Shown here piece after piece: positions 33,951-46,140 of a stretch of 64,000 nucleotides of DNA. A model generated the notes under the pieces. It saw only the letters and a list, made by a program, of their open reading frames with translations, did no database searches and was not told where the DNA came from. Both the position numbers and the translations under genes were made by a program. Each line of letters opens with the position of its first letter. Position 1 is the stretch's first letter. The DNA is taken from NCBI GenBank assembly GCA_010909165.1, contig VJWM01000025.1, positions 2,728,001 through 2,792,000 on the forward strand, in the 5' to 3' direction. This DNA comes from Anthoceros angustus. Taxonomy: Eukaryota; Streptophyta; Anthocerotopsida; Anthocerotales; Anthocerotaceae.

Positions 33951-36573
33951 TGATTATTCCACCACATTCCTCTTGAGGCCTCTCATAGGCTGGAACAATG
34001 AATATTCCAGTGCGGGGTTGGTTCTCGTGTTGCCTTCCTGGCCTTCTCCCTCATGTGTCTGCACATTCCAAACCAATTACAGGCTCTTGTAGCACCACTT
34101 TTTGTCCATGAAGGACAAGTGATGCTTAGCCACCAAGACCCTTTCACTCTCCAGTGCCCCATGTTGGGCCATTGCGATGTAATGGCCTCAATGGCCAGGA
34201 GTGGTCTTCTTAGGCCATGCTCCGTCCTGCCCGACTTCCACAATTTCCGCTTAGCTCCGGCTTGTTTTGTGGAGAATTCCGGCCCTTTCGCTTCCAACTC
34301 ACGATGGCGGTGTCCCACGATTTCTCCGCACGGGAAGCGCGTCACAGACCACAATTTATGATTCCTGACTATCTTCCCGTTTACGTTCCACCCCACTTGC
34401 TCCGATCCCGGCTCAATATCGCTGCCCTCAAGCCGATCCTTCCTCCTCGGTGTAGAGTCGATTATCCTGTGGTGGTTGCGGTGACCCCCACAGTGCGCTT
34501 GCCTGCCTAATCCGCGCTCCCTTAGGTGCGTGCCACCTCGCACCCTACCTGGCGCCCCCTTCCTTCTGGCAATTCCTCGGCCCCCTCACTTACTGCCCTC
34601 TCTTCTCGGCTTTTCGGTGCACGCCGCCGCCTTCTCGGCGATTACTCCCATTGGGCCATTTTGGCGCGCCCGGCTGTTTGCTCGATTGCTTCCGCCACGC
34701 GCGCCCTGAGCTCCTCCACTCTTGTTCGCCTCGGCTCCTCCTCTGAGCCTTGCTCGCCACAGCCTCTGCTCGGTTTCCGATCCGCCGCATCCCTGCCATT
34801 CCACCGGTCGGCCCTCTTACGCGCTCGTGCGCTGCGCCTCCGTGACTCGCGCGTTCCTCCGCCTCCACCCGGTCACGCTCGAGCTTGGTGTGGCGCGCCT
34901 TGATCACTTCTTTATATTCCTTGTCCTTCTTGACTTAATTATAGGACCCCGTTACTTCCCGTTGGGTATTTGATTTCCTCAATTGGATTTCGGTTTATCG
35001 GAAAATAACTCCGACTTGGTTGCTACCATAGCGGGCTCCGAGTCGGTTGTCATGCGTCTGTAACCGGCCCTAGCATGCGTTAACAACGGTCGAGCAACCA
35101 ACCCTCGGTTACATCCGGGATCGGACTAGACTCTCTTCCTCCTACTAGGCTCTAGTAGACTTTTCTTATTTCCTAACCTACTTCACATTCCAACTCCACG
35201 ATGGCAAGGTGTCCCCGCCTGACCACTCCGCACTTTGGGAAGCGCGGCCACCACTAATTTATTCCTGACCTATCTTCGCCTCGCTTGTCCTCCTCAGACC
35301 TCGGAATTGAAACCCCCGATCCTTTGCAATATGCCGCCGCTCGCTCTGGGCCACCGCCTTTCCTCCTCATGCGCGAGGTCCGGGGGTGTATCCTGCAACT
35401 GGTTGGCTGACCCCGTGCGCTTGCCTCCGCCCCTTAACCTCCTTAGGTGCGTGCCACCTGCACCTACCCCGCACGCTCCCTTCCCCTTCCCACGCCCCCT
35501 CTTACGCCTGCCCTACCTTCTCCCGCACCACCACGAGGCCCGTTTCTCCGTGAGCACGCCCGATTATTCCCACTCCCTGGAGCGCCGCGCCCCGCTGCCC
35601 TCATTGCCCGCCACGCCCCTGGAGCTCCTCCACCAGTCTCGCCCGCCCTCCCACGCCTGTAGCCTTTGCCGCCTCTCGACTGCCTCCTGCCTTCCACCGC
35701 CTGATCCGCCTTTTCCACCCGACCGCCTCTTCCGAGGCGCTGCTGGCCGCTTCGCGACTCGACGCTGCTTCTCCCGCCTCCCGGCCACGCCCGAGCTTGA
35801 GGTGTGGCGCCGCCTTCACCGCCTGCTGCAAATATTCTTGTCCCTTCCCGCCGGACTTAATTTAATAGGACCCCGTTACTTCCGCTTGGGTATTTCCAAT
35901 GATTTCCAATTAGGTTTTCCATTTATCGGAAAATAACTCCGACTTGGTTGCTACCATAGCAACAGCTCCCGAGTCGGTCTGTCATAGCAGTCCTGTTAGC
36001 AACGGCCTAGCACCGTAGCAACCGGCCGAGAGCCAACCCTCCAAGGTCGTCGGATCGGACTAGACTCTCTTCCTCCTACTAGGCTCTAGTAGACTTTTCT
36101 TATTTCCTAACCTACTTCATTCCAACTCCACACGATTCTCACAACTTAAACACAAAACAAAAACACTCCTTTTAGGGGTGCAGTACCCATGTGGTCACCA
36201 CATACTCCCCTTCTCATTTGTTGGCGTCCCGCCAACTTATTAATACTTCTTCGCGCCAACCATTGACACGGTTGTAGAATCCATCAAGTTCTTTGCGGTG
36301 TGTGGATCCATTGTCGAACACTTCACAGCAGGGACCCATCCATCTAAGATCGACTTCCGAAGTGCATGTACTGTTGTCATCTGACAGCGCCAAGTCCCGG
36401 AACAACGTACTCTTGTTTTGACTTAGGTCATGCCATTCCTTCCTCTTCTCTTGGGCGTTACGTGCAGGCTTGTTCCTACTCTCCATGTCTGAACAAAGCC
36501 TATGAGCCTCTCCAAGCTCTCCTCCACCGTCATCCTCTTATGCTCTTGGACTCTCAGCGTTGGCACTTCAAAC

Positions 36574-36888
36574 TCAATGGGCATGGTGGTGTGCCCATAG
36601 GTGAGGTAGTAGAGTCATTGTGTGGTCACCTTCTCCACATCCTGTCGCCCTGGCAGTGAGTGAAGCTTCCGGTCCCAATCGTAGTGTAGTGATGGTTAAC
36701 TTGTTGAGGATCACAAAGCAATCCATTAGCTTTCTCGTGAGTCCATTCGCCTTGGGGTTGTAGGGGTGGTCTTCCTGGCTGATGTTGAAATACTTCACCA
36801 TGTGTGAGATCACCTCGTTGATGAAATGGGTACCCTGGCTAACCAACTCCAGACCGTACCTTGTGATGATATGCTCAAACAAGAACAC
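36574..36888 (-). pseudogene. Gypsy integrase remnant, copy 1
   Basis: Readable parts are FEHIITRYGLELVSQGTHF, INEVISHMVKYFNI and HPYNPKANGLTRKLM. They match the last part of a DDE integrase core, where SD-GTHF and NG-E normally occur. Here Asp is replaced by QGTHF and the final Glu appears as Arg (NGLTRK), so either mutation or base-call error has struck catalytic positions. Confidence 0.7.
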
Positions 36889-37339
36889 ACCACATTTGTG
36901 TCCACGGGCAAGGCTTGAGCTTCCACCATGCGGGTGGTGGTCCGTTGCTACGAGAATATATTGGTTGGCTCCCCTTGGTCTTGGGTTGAATCGGTGAAGT
37001 CAATCCCCACTTCAAAGGCGCCAAGGCTAGGATAGGGACCAATGGCCTTTGTGGTCTGGTTGGCTTCAACCCTTTGACATGCATCCTGGCAGCAGTGAAC
37101 TCCCTAGCATCTAGCAAGGTTGGCCACCAATACCACCTCGATCTTCTTACAGTCACGTTGGTAGTAGTGACCTCCGGCCTCCTCCTCATGCAAGGCGCGA
37201 GAACCCGGTCCTTTGACCATCCTTGACCCACAACCTCTCAACTCCATCGGCCTACCATGCGGCTTGTCTCGCTTAACAGCAGTGCGGAAGTATAGAAACC
37301 TCTGTTCTTTGTTGTGAGTCTGTTGGTATCGACCCGTTG

Positions 37340-37822
37340 CTAAAAGCGAAAGACCTCCTCATAGGCTGGCACAACTTCTCCCTCCCTTCTCATTTGGTCT
37401 GTACCTCCGTTTCCAGTCAACTTGGCATTGGGCCTAGCACTCTCCTCATCCTCCTCCAAAGAAGAAAGCTTCATCCGAAAATGATCTTCTTGATCATGCT
37501 CCACCTTCTCCGTCTTCAAGCGAGACAAGTAGTCAGCGTTCACATGCTTCTTCCCCTCACGTGTCTCCACCGTGAATGTGAACTCTTACAGCAAGATCCA
37601 GCGAGCTATGCGACCGAAAGTCCGCCTTGTTGACAAGATGCTTGAGAGCAAAATGGTCAACATGGAACACAAACTCATAGGAGAGGAGATAATGGCGAAA
37701 CTTTCTTCTTGAATACACCATCCCAAGGGCTTCCCTTTCGATTGTTGTGTACTTGCGCTCCGCATCGGTGAGTTCGTCCGCGTAGTAGATTGGGTAGTCC
37801 CTCTTCTTGTCATCCGGCTCAA
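37340..37822 (-). pseudogene. Gypsy RNase H remnant, copy 1
   Basis: Fragments read LTDAERKYTTIEREAL (in one frame), RKFRHYLLSYEFVFHVDHFALKHLVNK (across frames), RIARWILL and KKHVNADYLSRL. These are typical of the gypsy RNase H and its tether. They lie between RT and integrase as expected. Confidence 0.75.
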
Positions 37823-38159
37823 GGCACCAATGGCGGCGGAAACATCACGTAAAATGGAACTTCTTGCTCCAATCCGGTCCCTTGAGGGTTGGGTACCACG
37901 TGGTCCTCAAATCTTGAAATCTGCCTCCCTCTCGGTGTCCGGTCCACTCTTGGTCCTTCCTCAACAAGCTGGTCAGGCAGCCCTCTAGCAAAGTTAGGCA
38001 CAAAGCGTCAGTAGTACCATGCCAAGGAACCCCGGAGTTCCTTGAGAGTTGTTGGAGCTTTGGGCAACAATCATCTTCACCTTATGCGGATCAACCGATG
38101 CCCGTCTTTGAAACGTGCCCAACAAAATCCCTCCGCATGCCAAAGTAGCATTTCGGGAT

Positions 38160-38640
38160 GTAGGCAAAGTTGAGTTTCACGACACCTCGCCAAGCACCCT
38201 AAGTGATCCGGTGCTCCTCCACACTCCCAAACACACAAAATCATCTAGGAATACCTCCATGAACTTGTGGAGATACTCCTTGAAGATCTCAACCATGCTC
38301 CATGAAGGAAGGCGCTCTCAATCCGAGCACTCCTCTTGTCGAAGGTCCCCAATCCGTTGTGAAGGCTGTTAGAGGCGGTCACTCTCCCTCAAGTGCGGTG
38401 ATTGTACCCAGTACCCGTCAAGAACGAGTACACATCTTCCACCACCAAATCCGGGATGTTGTCGATGAATGGCGGGAAATGGTCCTTCTTGGTTGCTTTG
38501 TTGAGCTTCCTCCGGTCTTCATACTCGAATCTTTCCGGTGCCTTCTTGAACCACAACGGAGCCACCACTCCGTGTTCGATTGGATAGATGCCCGCCTTCA
38601 AGTACAATTCAAGTGCTCCTTCACCTTGATGAGTACTTTG
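38160..38640 (-). pseudogene. Gypsy reverse transcriptase remnant, copy 1
   Basis: The stretch contains IYPIEHGVVAPLWFKK, DRRKLNKATKKDHFPP and FIDNIPD, then the palm motif KFMEVFLDDFV. FLDD stands for the YxDD catalytic pair. Several frame changes separate these parts. Confidence 0.78.
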
Positions 38641-39479
38641 GGTTCATTGTATTGGGAATTCGCGAGTCGCTCACGGCTCCAAATCGATCCTATGCTCCCC
38701 ACTTCTTGGGAATCCCTTCATATCATCACCTCGAAGGCAAACACGTCGATGAACTCGGCAAGGCTGTTTCCTTCTTCCAACGCTTCCGGTAGCAAACTTC
38801 AGCACCTTCGGGCAATACCTCACATCCTTAATCTCGTCGCTTGTACCCATTCTCGCTCCACGGGTCTTGAACTCTCACCAAACCCTTCCTCCGGTTCACG
38901 AGGTCCTCTTCCCTCATCCCCACTCCCTAAATAGGTCCTCGGAGGTGAATCGAATGATCACTCACCCTCGTCGGCATTGTTGTCCTCGATCCTTCCTTAG
39001 CAACCTCTGTCGAATCTTGTTGCTTAGCAACCGCTTTTGATCTGATGCTTCCTTAGCAATCGCCTCGTTAGCAACGGCCGTCCTCCTCGTGCGTCCTCCA
39101 TGAACCCAAAGCGTCCACCAAAGGTGAGGAGTAAGGGATATCCCTCCTATACTCTTCCTCCTCATCGACCATGCGATATGTGCAAAAGGAAATTTGTCCA
39201 GTTCCCCTTCTTCCTCCAGTCGGATGTTTCTCCAGATGTGTATCCTTCCGTTCTTTGGAGTCTCCCACAGTGGTATCCACCAACTCAAACAAATTCGCCT
39301 CCTTCGTCTTGGGGTCCCCAATCCATTGGCTTAAAAGCCACTTCCTTCCTCCCCAAGTCATCTTGCATCTTGAGCCATACACGGGTCCTTCCCAATAGGA
39401 TGTACCTGGCGCCTTGTCTTGGATAACCACATAGTCCATGAGATAGGAATGGTCCCTATGATGGTGGTTACTCCTTGAT

Positions 39480-39874
39480 TCTCCCACAGTGCATTTTTGA
39501 CATGTCGGTAATCTCGGCCTTTGTGGTATGCTCAATGTCAACCCAAGCTTCCTTGCTATTGCTTCCGTCATGATGTTCACCCCGGATCCGGTATCCAAGG
39601 AACCCGCTTGATGGCGAGGATCTCTGCGGCTCGGCCCTTGGTCTATCATGGACACTAGGTTGTTGTGAGTCGGCACCCTTGGTCTGGCAGGCAATCGCCT
39701 CTTCCTCTTTGCCTCTTGCAAGGCCCTCAGAACTTGTTGCACATACTTGGGTTGTCCTTCAATAGTTGACCAAGCGTGATAGCAAAGCTGATCCATGATG
39801 GCTTCGGCAAGGTTAAATGGTCCTCGATCGGTCCTCCTTCTTCCGGCGATCGCGGTTGCCCCCTTAGCAACCAC
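39480..39874 (-). pseudogene. Gypsy aspartic protease remnant, copy 1
   Basis: LDTGSGVNIMTEAIARKLGL contains the DTGS active site, followed by TLSIPQ. Upstream residues include short VAK-type repeats. Confidence 0.75.
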
Positions 39875-40359
39875 GTCGACGGTTGCTTGCTTAGCAACGG
39901 CCGCCTTAACGGCGGTTGCTAGAGGACTTCTGCGATCTCGAGGATCACGAGCTCGGCGGTTTTGTCTTGGTCAATTCCTCCTCTATCATCTCCATGACTT
40001 CCGGCGCGTCCGGTGGAAACTCGGGTTCCTCTCCCTTTTCTTGGAACTTCTTTTCTCCAGCATGGCCCCAGGCGATTCACTCCTTGATTCTTCCTTCTCG
40101 GGGTTCTCCTTCTCAAGTGTCTCCTAGATCCGTTCCCTCCGGGCTTGGAGTGCTCTCTTGAGACTTTGTGGTTACCTCTCTCTTTCTTCCTTGACTTCCT
40201 CCTAGCTTTTCATTCCTAGTGCGCCTGACCATGGCTTGACCTCTCGTAAGTCTCCTGCACCCCAGTCCATCTAGCTCCCGCACCATGGCTTCCGCATCCT
40301 CCCCAAGCGACCATAAGGGCATCCTCCACGTGCATGGCGCTCCAGGATGCCTTGCGAAC

Positions 40360-41947
40360 CCATCACGGTGGTTGAGCAATTGAGCAGTCTTCCTCGGTTT
40401 GGGCAAGTGACACTCCCGCTTGACCACATTGTTTGCGGTCTTGCACGTAGTTCGTAGTCACCATTTGCTCTTGGCGATGAACAGCTATTTGCATAATGAC
40501 CAGCCCCTGATTGTAGCAACCCTTGCTTGGCACCCACAGGCACTTGGTTATTCTGAATGCCGGCCCCATGGAATTTCGCGGCATCGATGGATGGGCGGTC
40601 TTGAGTCTTGTTGTCCACAGAAACCTCCACGGATCGGTAGGTATCCTCCAGCGATCCTCTTCCTCCTCCTCGTGCGAGCATGTGCACCTTGGCCACATGG
40701 CAGTTGGACTTAGGTGTGGCTGGCCACAAGTGGAACAAAAGCAGGTTAGCCGAGCCTTTGGATGCACTCTCCTCTTCTCATGCTCCTTCCACGTTGAGGT
40801 GAAACTTCTCGAATTTGCTCATCATTTCCTCCATCTTCATTTCTTCTTTGTTGCACCTTCTTCTGGACTTGACCTCCCTCTTGACTTGTTCCACTTCCTT
40901 CTTAGCACTAGCGACCTCTTGTTTAGCCAGCTCCCTTGATCCTCGAGCCTGGTTTCTTCTTAGCGCCAACCTTCTTCTTCTTCTGCGTCTCGTCTTAGGA
41001 TTCTTCCTCGCCATCCTCAGGAAGAGTCCTCCAGTCTGAGTCTTGAGGAGTCACTCTCCTCGAAGTTTCCTCCTCCGACGAAGATCCCTTGTCCTTCTTC
41101 CCTCGCTTGGACTTCTTCTTCTTGCTCTTTTCCTTCTTGTGCTTCTTCTTGTCCAAGGAGTTGGATTCTTCGTAGTTGAGTGCCGCCTTGATGGCCTTGT
41201 CTCGTCTTTCTCCGCTTGCACTCACATGTCGGCCCATCTGGGATCTAACCTTAGCAAACCACCGAATGGCCTGTAAATCGAGTGAGGACCACTACGATCA
41301 CGCAAGTTAAGAAACCTCTCAACATAAGCTTGCAAGTCTCCTTCCTTCTTCCTCAAAACTCCAACTTTGACAACACGAGCCTTCTACATCTATTCCCCGA
41401 ACCTCTCACAAAAGGCTTTCTTGATTCGTTGAAGGTTCTGAGTCTTGATGCCTTGAGGTACTCCTCTTGTACCACTTTGGCCTCCTCCGCGAAGAACTCC
41501 GTAGAAGAGCTGAATGCGCTGCAGATCCCCAGATTCCTGATTTGCAATGGTTAGTTGCTCAAAGCGTTCAACAAACTCGTCTGGATCTTCATACCCCTTC
41601 TTCTCTCCATACAGTGGGTATGGGGTAGTTATGGAGACCTTTGTCGAAAGAAAGCCACCACGGAGAGGGGAGACCCACCGTTTGTCTCCGTGGTAGGCCT
41701 TAGCACAATCCTTAATGAGGCTATCGAAATTCCCATGACCCCGTGGTCTTGATGGCGAGGGGATGAAAGCATGGCCATCCTCCATAGGCATGTACTTGTA
41801 TACTTTGGATGTCGAGCATCCTCCGCCGCCCAACCTAAAGGTTGATGATGACGTCTCACAAACATCTCGGGTAGGGTCCATTACGATGACCTCCGCAATA
41901 GATTTGATCCCCCACGGTGAAATAGATATGTCGAAATGACACGTCAT
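40360..41947 (-). pseudogene. Gypsy gag remnant, copy 1
   Basis: From 5' to 3' on the minus strand the readable parts are SSSTFRLGGGG, YMPMEDGHAFIPS, EDPDEFVERFEQLTIANQ (the retrotrans-gag type core), QRIKKAFCERF and a Lys-rich stretch (KKHKKEKSKKKKSK). A coiled-coil-like part (ELAKQEVASAKKEVEQVKRE) and a CxxC-H-C zinc knuckle (CSTCGQPH) near 40,730 follow. The frames change at indels. Confidence 0.75.
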
Positions 41948-43897
41948 TGAGGTATGGTCGCTCTATGCGGAAGAATTCCGCTCTCCTTGGCCATCGAGAA
42001 CATGACATCGCCAAGCGGCATCATGCGGAGTAACACGCTGCCTCCACTCAGACAAATGAGCTAGGTAGGACCCAAAGGCGTCGAGGGGCCCCGCTGCAAG
42101 ATGATGAGAATGAGCAAAGGTGGACTAAGCCTAGGCAAAACCTCATCGTGGTAGAAAAGAGGTGGTGCGATTGAAGCCTAGATGCACGAGCCAAAAGGCA
42201 AGAGCCCGCTCCTTTCCCGAATAAGAGAGGAGGCGAGCATAAGTGCTGTGGAATAGCGTAATCGTGAAGAAGGGCACTCCACCGCCAATCGCTTCTCGAG
42301 TGAGGCAAGGCCCCGTCCAGAAAAGCGTGGAAAAAGAGGCATGGCCACCGGGCATCCAAAGATAAGGAATCCTAGCCAACCTTGAAACCCGCAGGGAAGG
42401 CCCCTCCTCAACACCTAAGACGAGGGCCTCCAAAGATGGGGAATCTGGATTAAGAATCGAGGCCAAGACCCCTGAAGGCCCACCTCCTAAGGAAGGTCCG
42501 TTGGTGCCGAGGCCTCAAGGCCGACAGCGCCCCAAAGGCGATAAGTAGGGGCGCTTGTAGCCTATCTAAACCTTCCCGAGTACACTCAAAAAGTAAAAGC
42601 GCGATGTGTCTGGCCGCATAACTTGTGCATGAAGGGCGGAAAGCGGAAAGCTTGAAAGAAGGCGATGGACAACTACGTGGCATATCTCAAAGCTGGAGAA
42701 AATGGTGCGAAGGCAAAGATCAAGGAGAGCGGTTCATCGCCGGAGCGAAGGAGGCGAGCACAAGCTTGGATACATGGCGACATTGACCACATCCAAGGGT
42801 AAGGAAGAAACCTATGGCCTTCGAGAAGATAGCTCGGAGGAACAAGAGGATCTTGACACATGGAGTCTGGCGAGGAGGAAGCTTGATCCTCTTTTCAAAC
42901 CTATGCCAAGATGACAAAGTCGTTTAAGCCATGCCAACAAGAGCAACTATGGGAGCAACATCAAAGTCCGAAGTGGGCGATATGGAGAAACCCATGCGGT
43001 ATTAGAATTAGCCTAAAAGCGTTATGTTACAACTATGAACCGCTAAAGTAGTTTTGCATTTTGATTCGGTTAAATAACTTGCCTTTTTGTATAAGATAGT
43101 TTCTTTCCATTAATCAATCAACCTTTTTCCTCACATACGCTTTGCTTCTCGTGTTCTCCGCTTGTGCTCTTGGTCACTTTGGCTCTCTCATGTTGATCCT
43201 GCCATAGCTATTCTCTTAGCTTTTATGGTATCGAGCCTATTTGAGATTTGGGCGACTAGCATGGGTGCCAACGCATCCGACACACACCGATCTTGCCATC
43301 TTTAGATCAAGATGCCAAGGCTTGATTTCTGCGGACCACGAGACCTTGCCGACCCGTCCATGCATAGCTTATTTGGAGCAAATCCCTTGTTACATTTGCG
43401 GATCTGGACAAGCGGGTGACTTCGTCAGCGCGGAGTTGCCCCGTAAAGGCTACGCCACCAACCCGCGAACGCCTTCATCCGGCATACCACCGTGCGACAA
43501 GGAGCTTTTCTCATACGAAAGCCTCCAGGCGTCTTGAGGACTATCTGACATCTCTCCACAAAGAGCTTTCAGCATTGCAGATGCGTACGTGTGTGCAGGA
43601 AGCATTTATCGAGAAGTTGTTGGACAGCATCAAGGCCCTCCACTTGTTTTGTGAAGAGCGATCTGAAGGACCTCATGCATCCCCCTTCGTACTTGTCATC
43701 AAGCGCCTTGCACCATGTTGTAGCTCTCTCTTACATTTATGAAGATAGTTCGATTCGATGATGAATTGGTCGTGGACATTTCATCCCTCTTTCGAACCTA
43801 CCTCTCATCTTTGCGTGGGACTTCTCCCCATGACCTTTTAAATTAGAGAGACTACTTCTTCAAGCTGTCCACGATAGAGTTCTAAATCCACGAAATC

Positions 43898-44377
43898 ATG
43901 TGGAGTTTTCACCAAGTGTTCTGTAGTCCCTCTTTGAAAATTGAGTTCAGGGACAAGGATAGGTTTAAGGGTACAGATTACAACATCTGGGCCATGAGAC
44001 TGACCCAAATCTTTGAGGAGAATGAGCTGTTGACCATCGTAGATGGCACAGAACCCAAGGTGACAACACCTGTTAGAACAGCCAAAGAAATCCTAGCCTG
44101 GGAGCGTAAGGATAGGCGTGCTCGTTCTATACTCATGGCTGCCTTAGATAGAAATGTGATGCCACACACCATAGATGCCAAAACCTCGGCAGATGTGTGG
44201 AAAGTTTTCCAGTCTATATATCAGGACAAGAGTTCGGCGTCCCTGGTGCATGCGCACAGAGACTTCTTCAATTTGAGGATGCGGGACAATGAGCCTGTTG
44301 AGGCTTATATCAACAAGTTTAGGACTCTTCGTGCTAATCTTGCCTATTGTGATAGTCTTGTGAAGTTCAAGCTATAA
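43898..44377 (+). pseudogene. Best-preserved copia gag fragment
   Basis: An open frame of 159 codons covers the copia Gag (UBN2-type) core: LKIEFRDKDRFKGTDYNIWA, FEENELLTIVDGTEPKVTTP, WERKDRRARSILMAALDRN, TSADVWKVFQSIYQDKSSA and FFNLRMRDNEPVEAYINKF. It ends by frameshift at LVKFKL, before the zinc knuckle (VCKRCKIHSHYE) in another frame. Other copies of the same segment are broken. Confidence 0.8.
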
Positions 44378-44777
44378 GTATCTTGGCTTCACTTCCGAAA
44401 GTTCGCACTTTGTTGGCGGTTAGAATGCCACAATACATCTTCTTTTCAAGCTACTACCGCCAAGGTAACACTCGAGGAGGTAATTGGCGCCCTTATATCG
44501 AGGCGCACAAGGAGTTTTCACAAACCAAAGGGCTCACTTCCAACACAAAACAAGTATTGTTTACATCAAGAGGCCGGCGGCTCGAGGTCGAGGTGAGGAC
44601 GTGGTTCTCGAACCCACAACGAGATGTAATCAACAAGAAGACTTTTGTGTGCAAGCGGTGTAAGATTCACAGCCATTATGAGCGAGGCGCCGTAAGAAGA
44701 AAGGAGGAGAGCCAGCGATCATCCTCCGAGCAACGTCACCATCGGCCAAGGCTAAGCAGACTATCCACAGCGTTTGT

Positions 44778-45210
44778 TTGTCGTCCACACAAGTACAATC
44801 GACACATGGTTTCTCGATTCAGAGCCACAAGTCATATTTGCTTTCACAGTGCTTTTCTTCTTCACTCCTTACTGCTGATGCCAAGCAGTTTGTCTTATTA
44901 GGGGCGATAGTGGACTTTCTATCAAAGGTTCGTTACATTATCATTTCCTTGCCTGACTCTTCAAGCCTTACACTCACAAAGGTTCTCTATGTCCCTTCCA
45001 TGACTAAGAACCTGATGTCTGTCCTGAAGTTGTCACAGGAACATTATTGCCGAGTGTGTTTTGATCAGCAAGGGTGCTACGTTACAAACTCCAAGTTAGG
45101 GCATCATCTTTTCTCAGGCTCACCTTCTCACGATCTATACCTCCTGAACGTCAAGACTGTGTTAGGTTCTACTCAATCAGTTCATTCCACAGAGGTACCT
45201 TCCACACAAT
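44778..45210 (+). pseudogene. Copia protease and pre-integrase remnant, copy 2
   Basis: RATSHICFHSAFL in one frame corresponds to the copia protease start (the usual DSGATSH context, with the Asp lost in an indel). It is followed by LPDSSSLTLTKVLYVPSMTKN and LMSVLKLSQEHYCRVCFDQQG. That is the protease end and the GAG-pre-integrase region. Confidence 0.7.
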
Positions 45211-45339
45211 TGTGTGCGTCTTGGACATGTCAATTTCCAGCCTCGTTCCTTGTCAAGGTGAGAGTTATCGTGAGCCCTTGAATTCCCTTTTGATAAGAGC
45301 ATATACGTGAGTCCTGTCAATTGAGTAAGGCACATTCAC

Positions 45340-46140
45340 GCCTTTTAAGGATATGGCCCTTAGCCGTCTTGATGGCTTGCTTCATCTGTGCATAGCGACA
45401 TATGTGGCCCCATGTCCACTAGCTCCTTTGGGGACTATTTCTTGACCTTCATCGGAGTGGGCGGATATTGTGTAGTTTTCTTTCTCGACACAAGAGTGAA
45501 GCTTTTGGCCTTCAAGTCTTATGTTCGCTATGCTCAACGCGACTTCATAAGGTGCGAATCTTGCGAGCAGACAATGGCGGTGAGTACACAATCACGCATT
45601 CGCATCCTTACATGCAGAAGGAATCCTTCATCAGTTGTGATTCCACTCCAGGCGAATGCTTTCTCGGAGCATAAAAGCAGAACTCTCTGAAGCCACTTTG
45701 GCTTCTCTCTTTCTTGGACTCACCGTGGGTATTAGGCGGAAGCTTTGATGGCCGTCAACTATGTACGAATCGGCTGCCGACAAGGAGCTTGGCACCATGA
45801 CCCCTTTTGAAAGATGGACGGGCAAGAAGCCCGAGTTCGACACCTATGAATTTTGATTGCTCCGCTTATGCTCTCGTCCCTCCAAAGATTGCTCCAAGCT
45901 TGATCCCAAGGCATCTCGGCATGTTTTGTGGTACTCGGAGGAGGTGAAGGGCTACAAGTTGTTTAACCCGTCACCCGTCGGCTCACTTTATCAAGGGCGT
46001 GGTTTTCCACGGTCTCTTCTTCGTCATCTTCTGCTTTGCTTCGGATGCGACTCCTGTTTCTTCTTCCATCCATGGCATAGAAGATGGGTTCTTGTTAATC
46101 TTGATGAGGTCGGTTTCTTTGACGAGGATGCTTCTCCTTC
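45340..46140 (+). pseudogene. Copia integrase remnant, copy 2
   Basis: MHSDICGPMSTSSFG, YFLTFIGVGGYCVVFFL and the C-terminal words ERWTGKKPEF and YSEEVKGYKLFN are readable in changing frames. The DNGGEYT active-site sequence is readable at about 45,572-45,592 in one frame. Confidence 0.7.

Larger units (their letters stand above)
30968..36200. mobile_element. LTR-like and linker stretch of unit A
   Basis: This region lies between the copia and gypsy coding parts. It begins with TGTAGACTTGAG and holds a perfect 20-base inverted repeat at 31145, a CT tract at 31,251-31,264 and pyrimidine-rich sequence. The extra ORF region (-, 32.3-33.95 kb) follows. Two copies of a block of about 0.95 kb (34.2-35.17 and 35.18-36.13 kb) come next, each ending in the same GACTCTCTTCCTCCTACTAG...CTAACCTACTTC sequence. 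The repeated block looks like gypsy LTR sequence, but I could not find matching LTRs at the other side of the gypsy genes, so I do not set LTR ends. Confidence 0.55.
24664..41630. repeat. Composite macro-repeat, unit A (17.0 kb)
   Basis: The unit border is set by the word GTCGAAAGAAAGCCACCACGG near 24,674, which recurs at about 41,643 and, minus one A, at about 60,470. Sequence then runs collinearly in units A and B. The order is gypsy gag start (-), leader, copia LTR-like end, copia gag/protease/integrase (+), an LTR-like and extra-ORF stretch, and gypsy integrase to gag (-). The match of unit A with unit B covers the whole length apart from internal duplications. Unit A has its own duplications at 26,700-29,366, 29,802-30,170 and 34,200-36,130. 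Confidence 0.8.
36200..42000 (-). mobile_element. Ty3/gypsy-like element, copy 1 (minus strand)
   Basis: Reading 5' to 3' on the minus strand the order is gag, zinc knuckle, protease, RT, RNase H, integrase. This is the gypsy order, with integrase last. Each domain is recognisable in short frames separated by indels, so it cannot be translated through. The RT palm motif is FLDD at about 38,243-38,254. Confidence 0.8.

Noticed and set aside
34526-35936. Pro/Arg/Ser-rich ORFs up to 233 codons on the plus strand and their antisense partners
   Set aside because: They are composition-driven frames in GC-rich LTR-like sequence, open in several frames at once and not conserved between units.
30968-36200. 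Calling exact gypsy LTR ends here
   Set aside because: No matching partner LTR is present on the gag side in either unit, so ends would be guesses.
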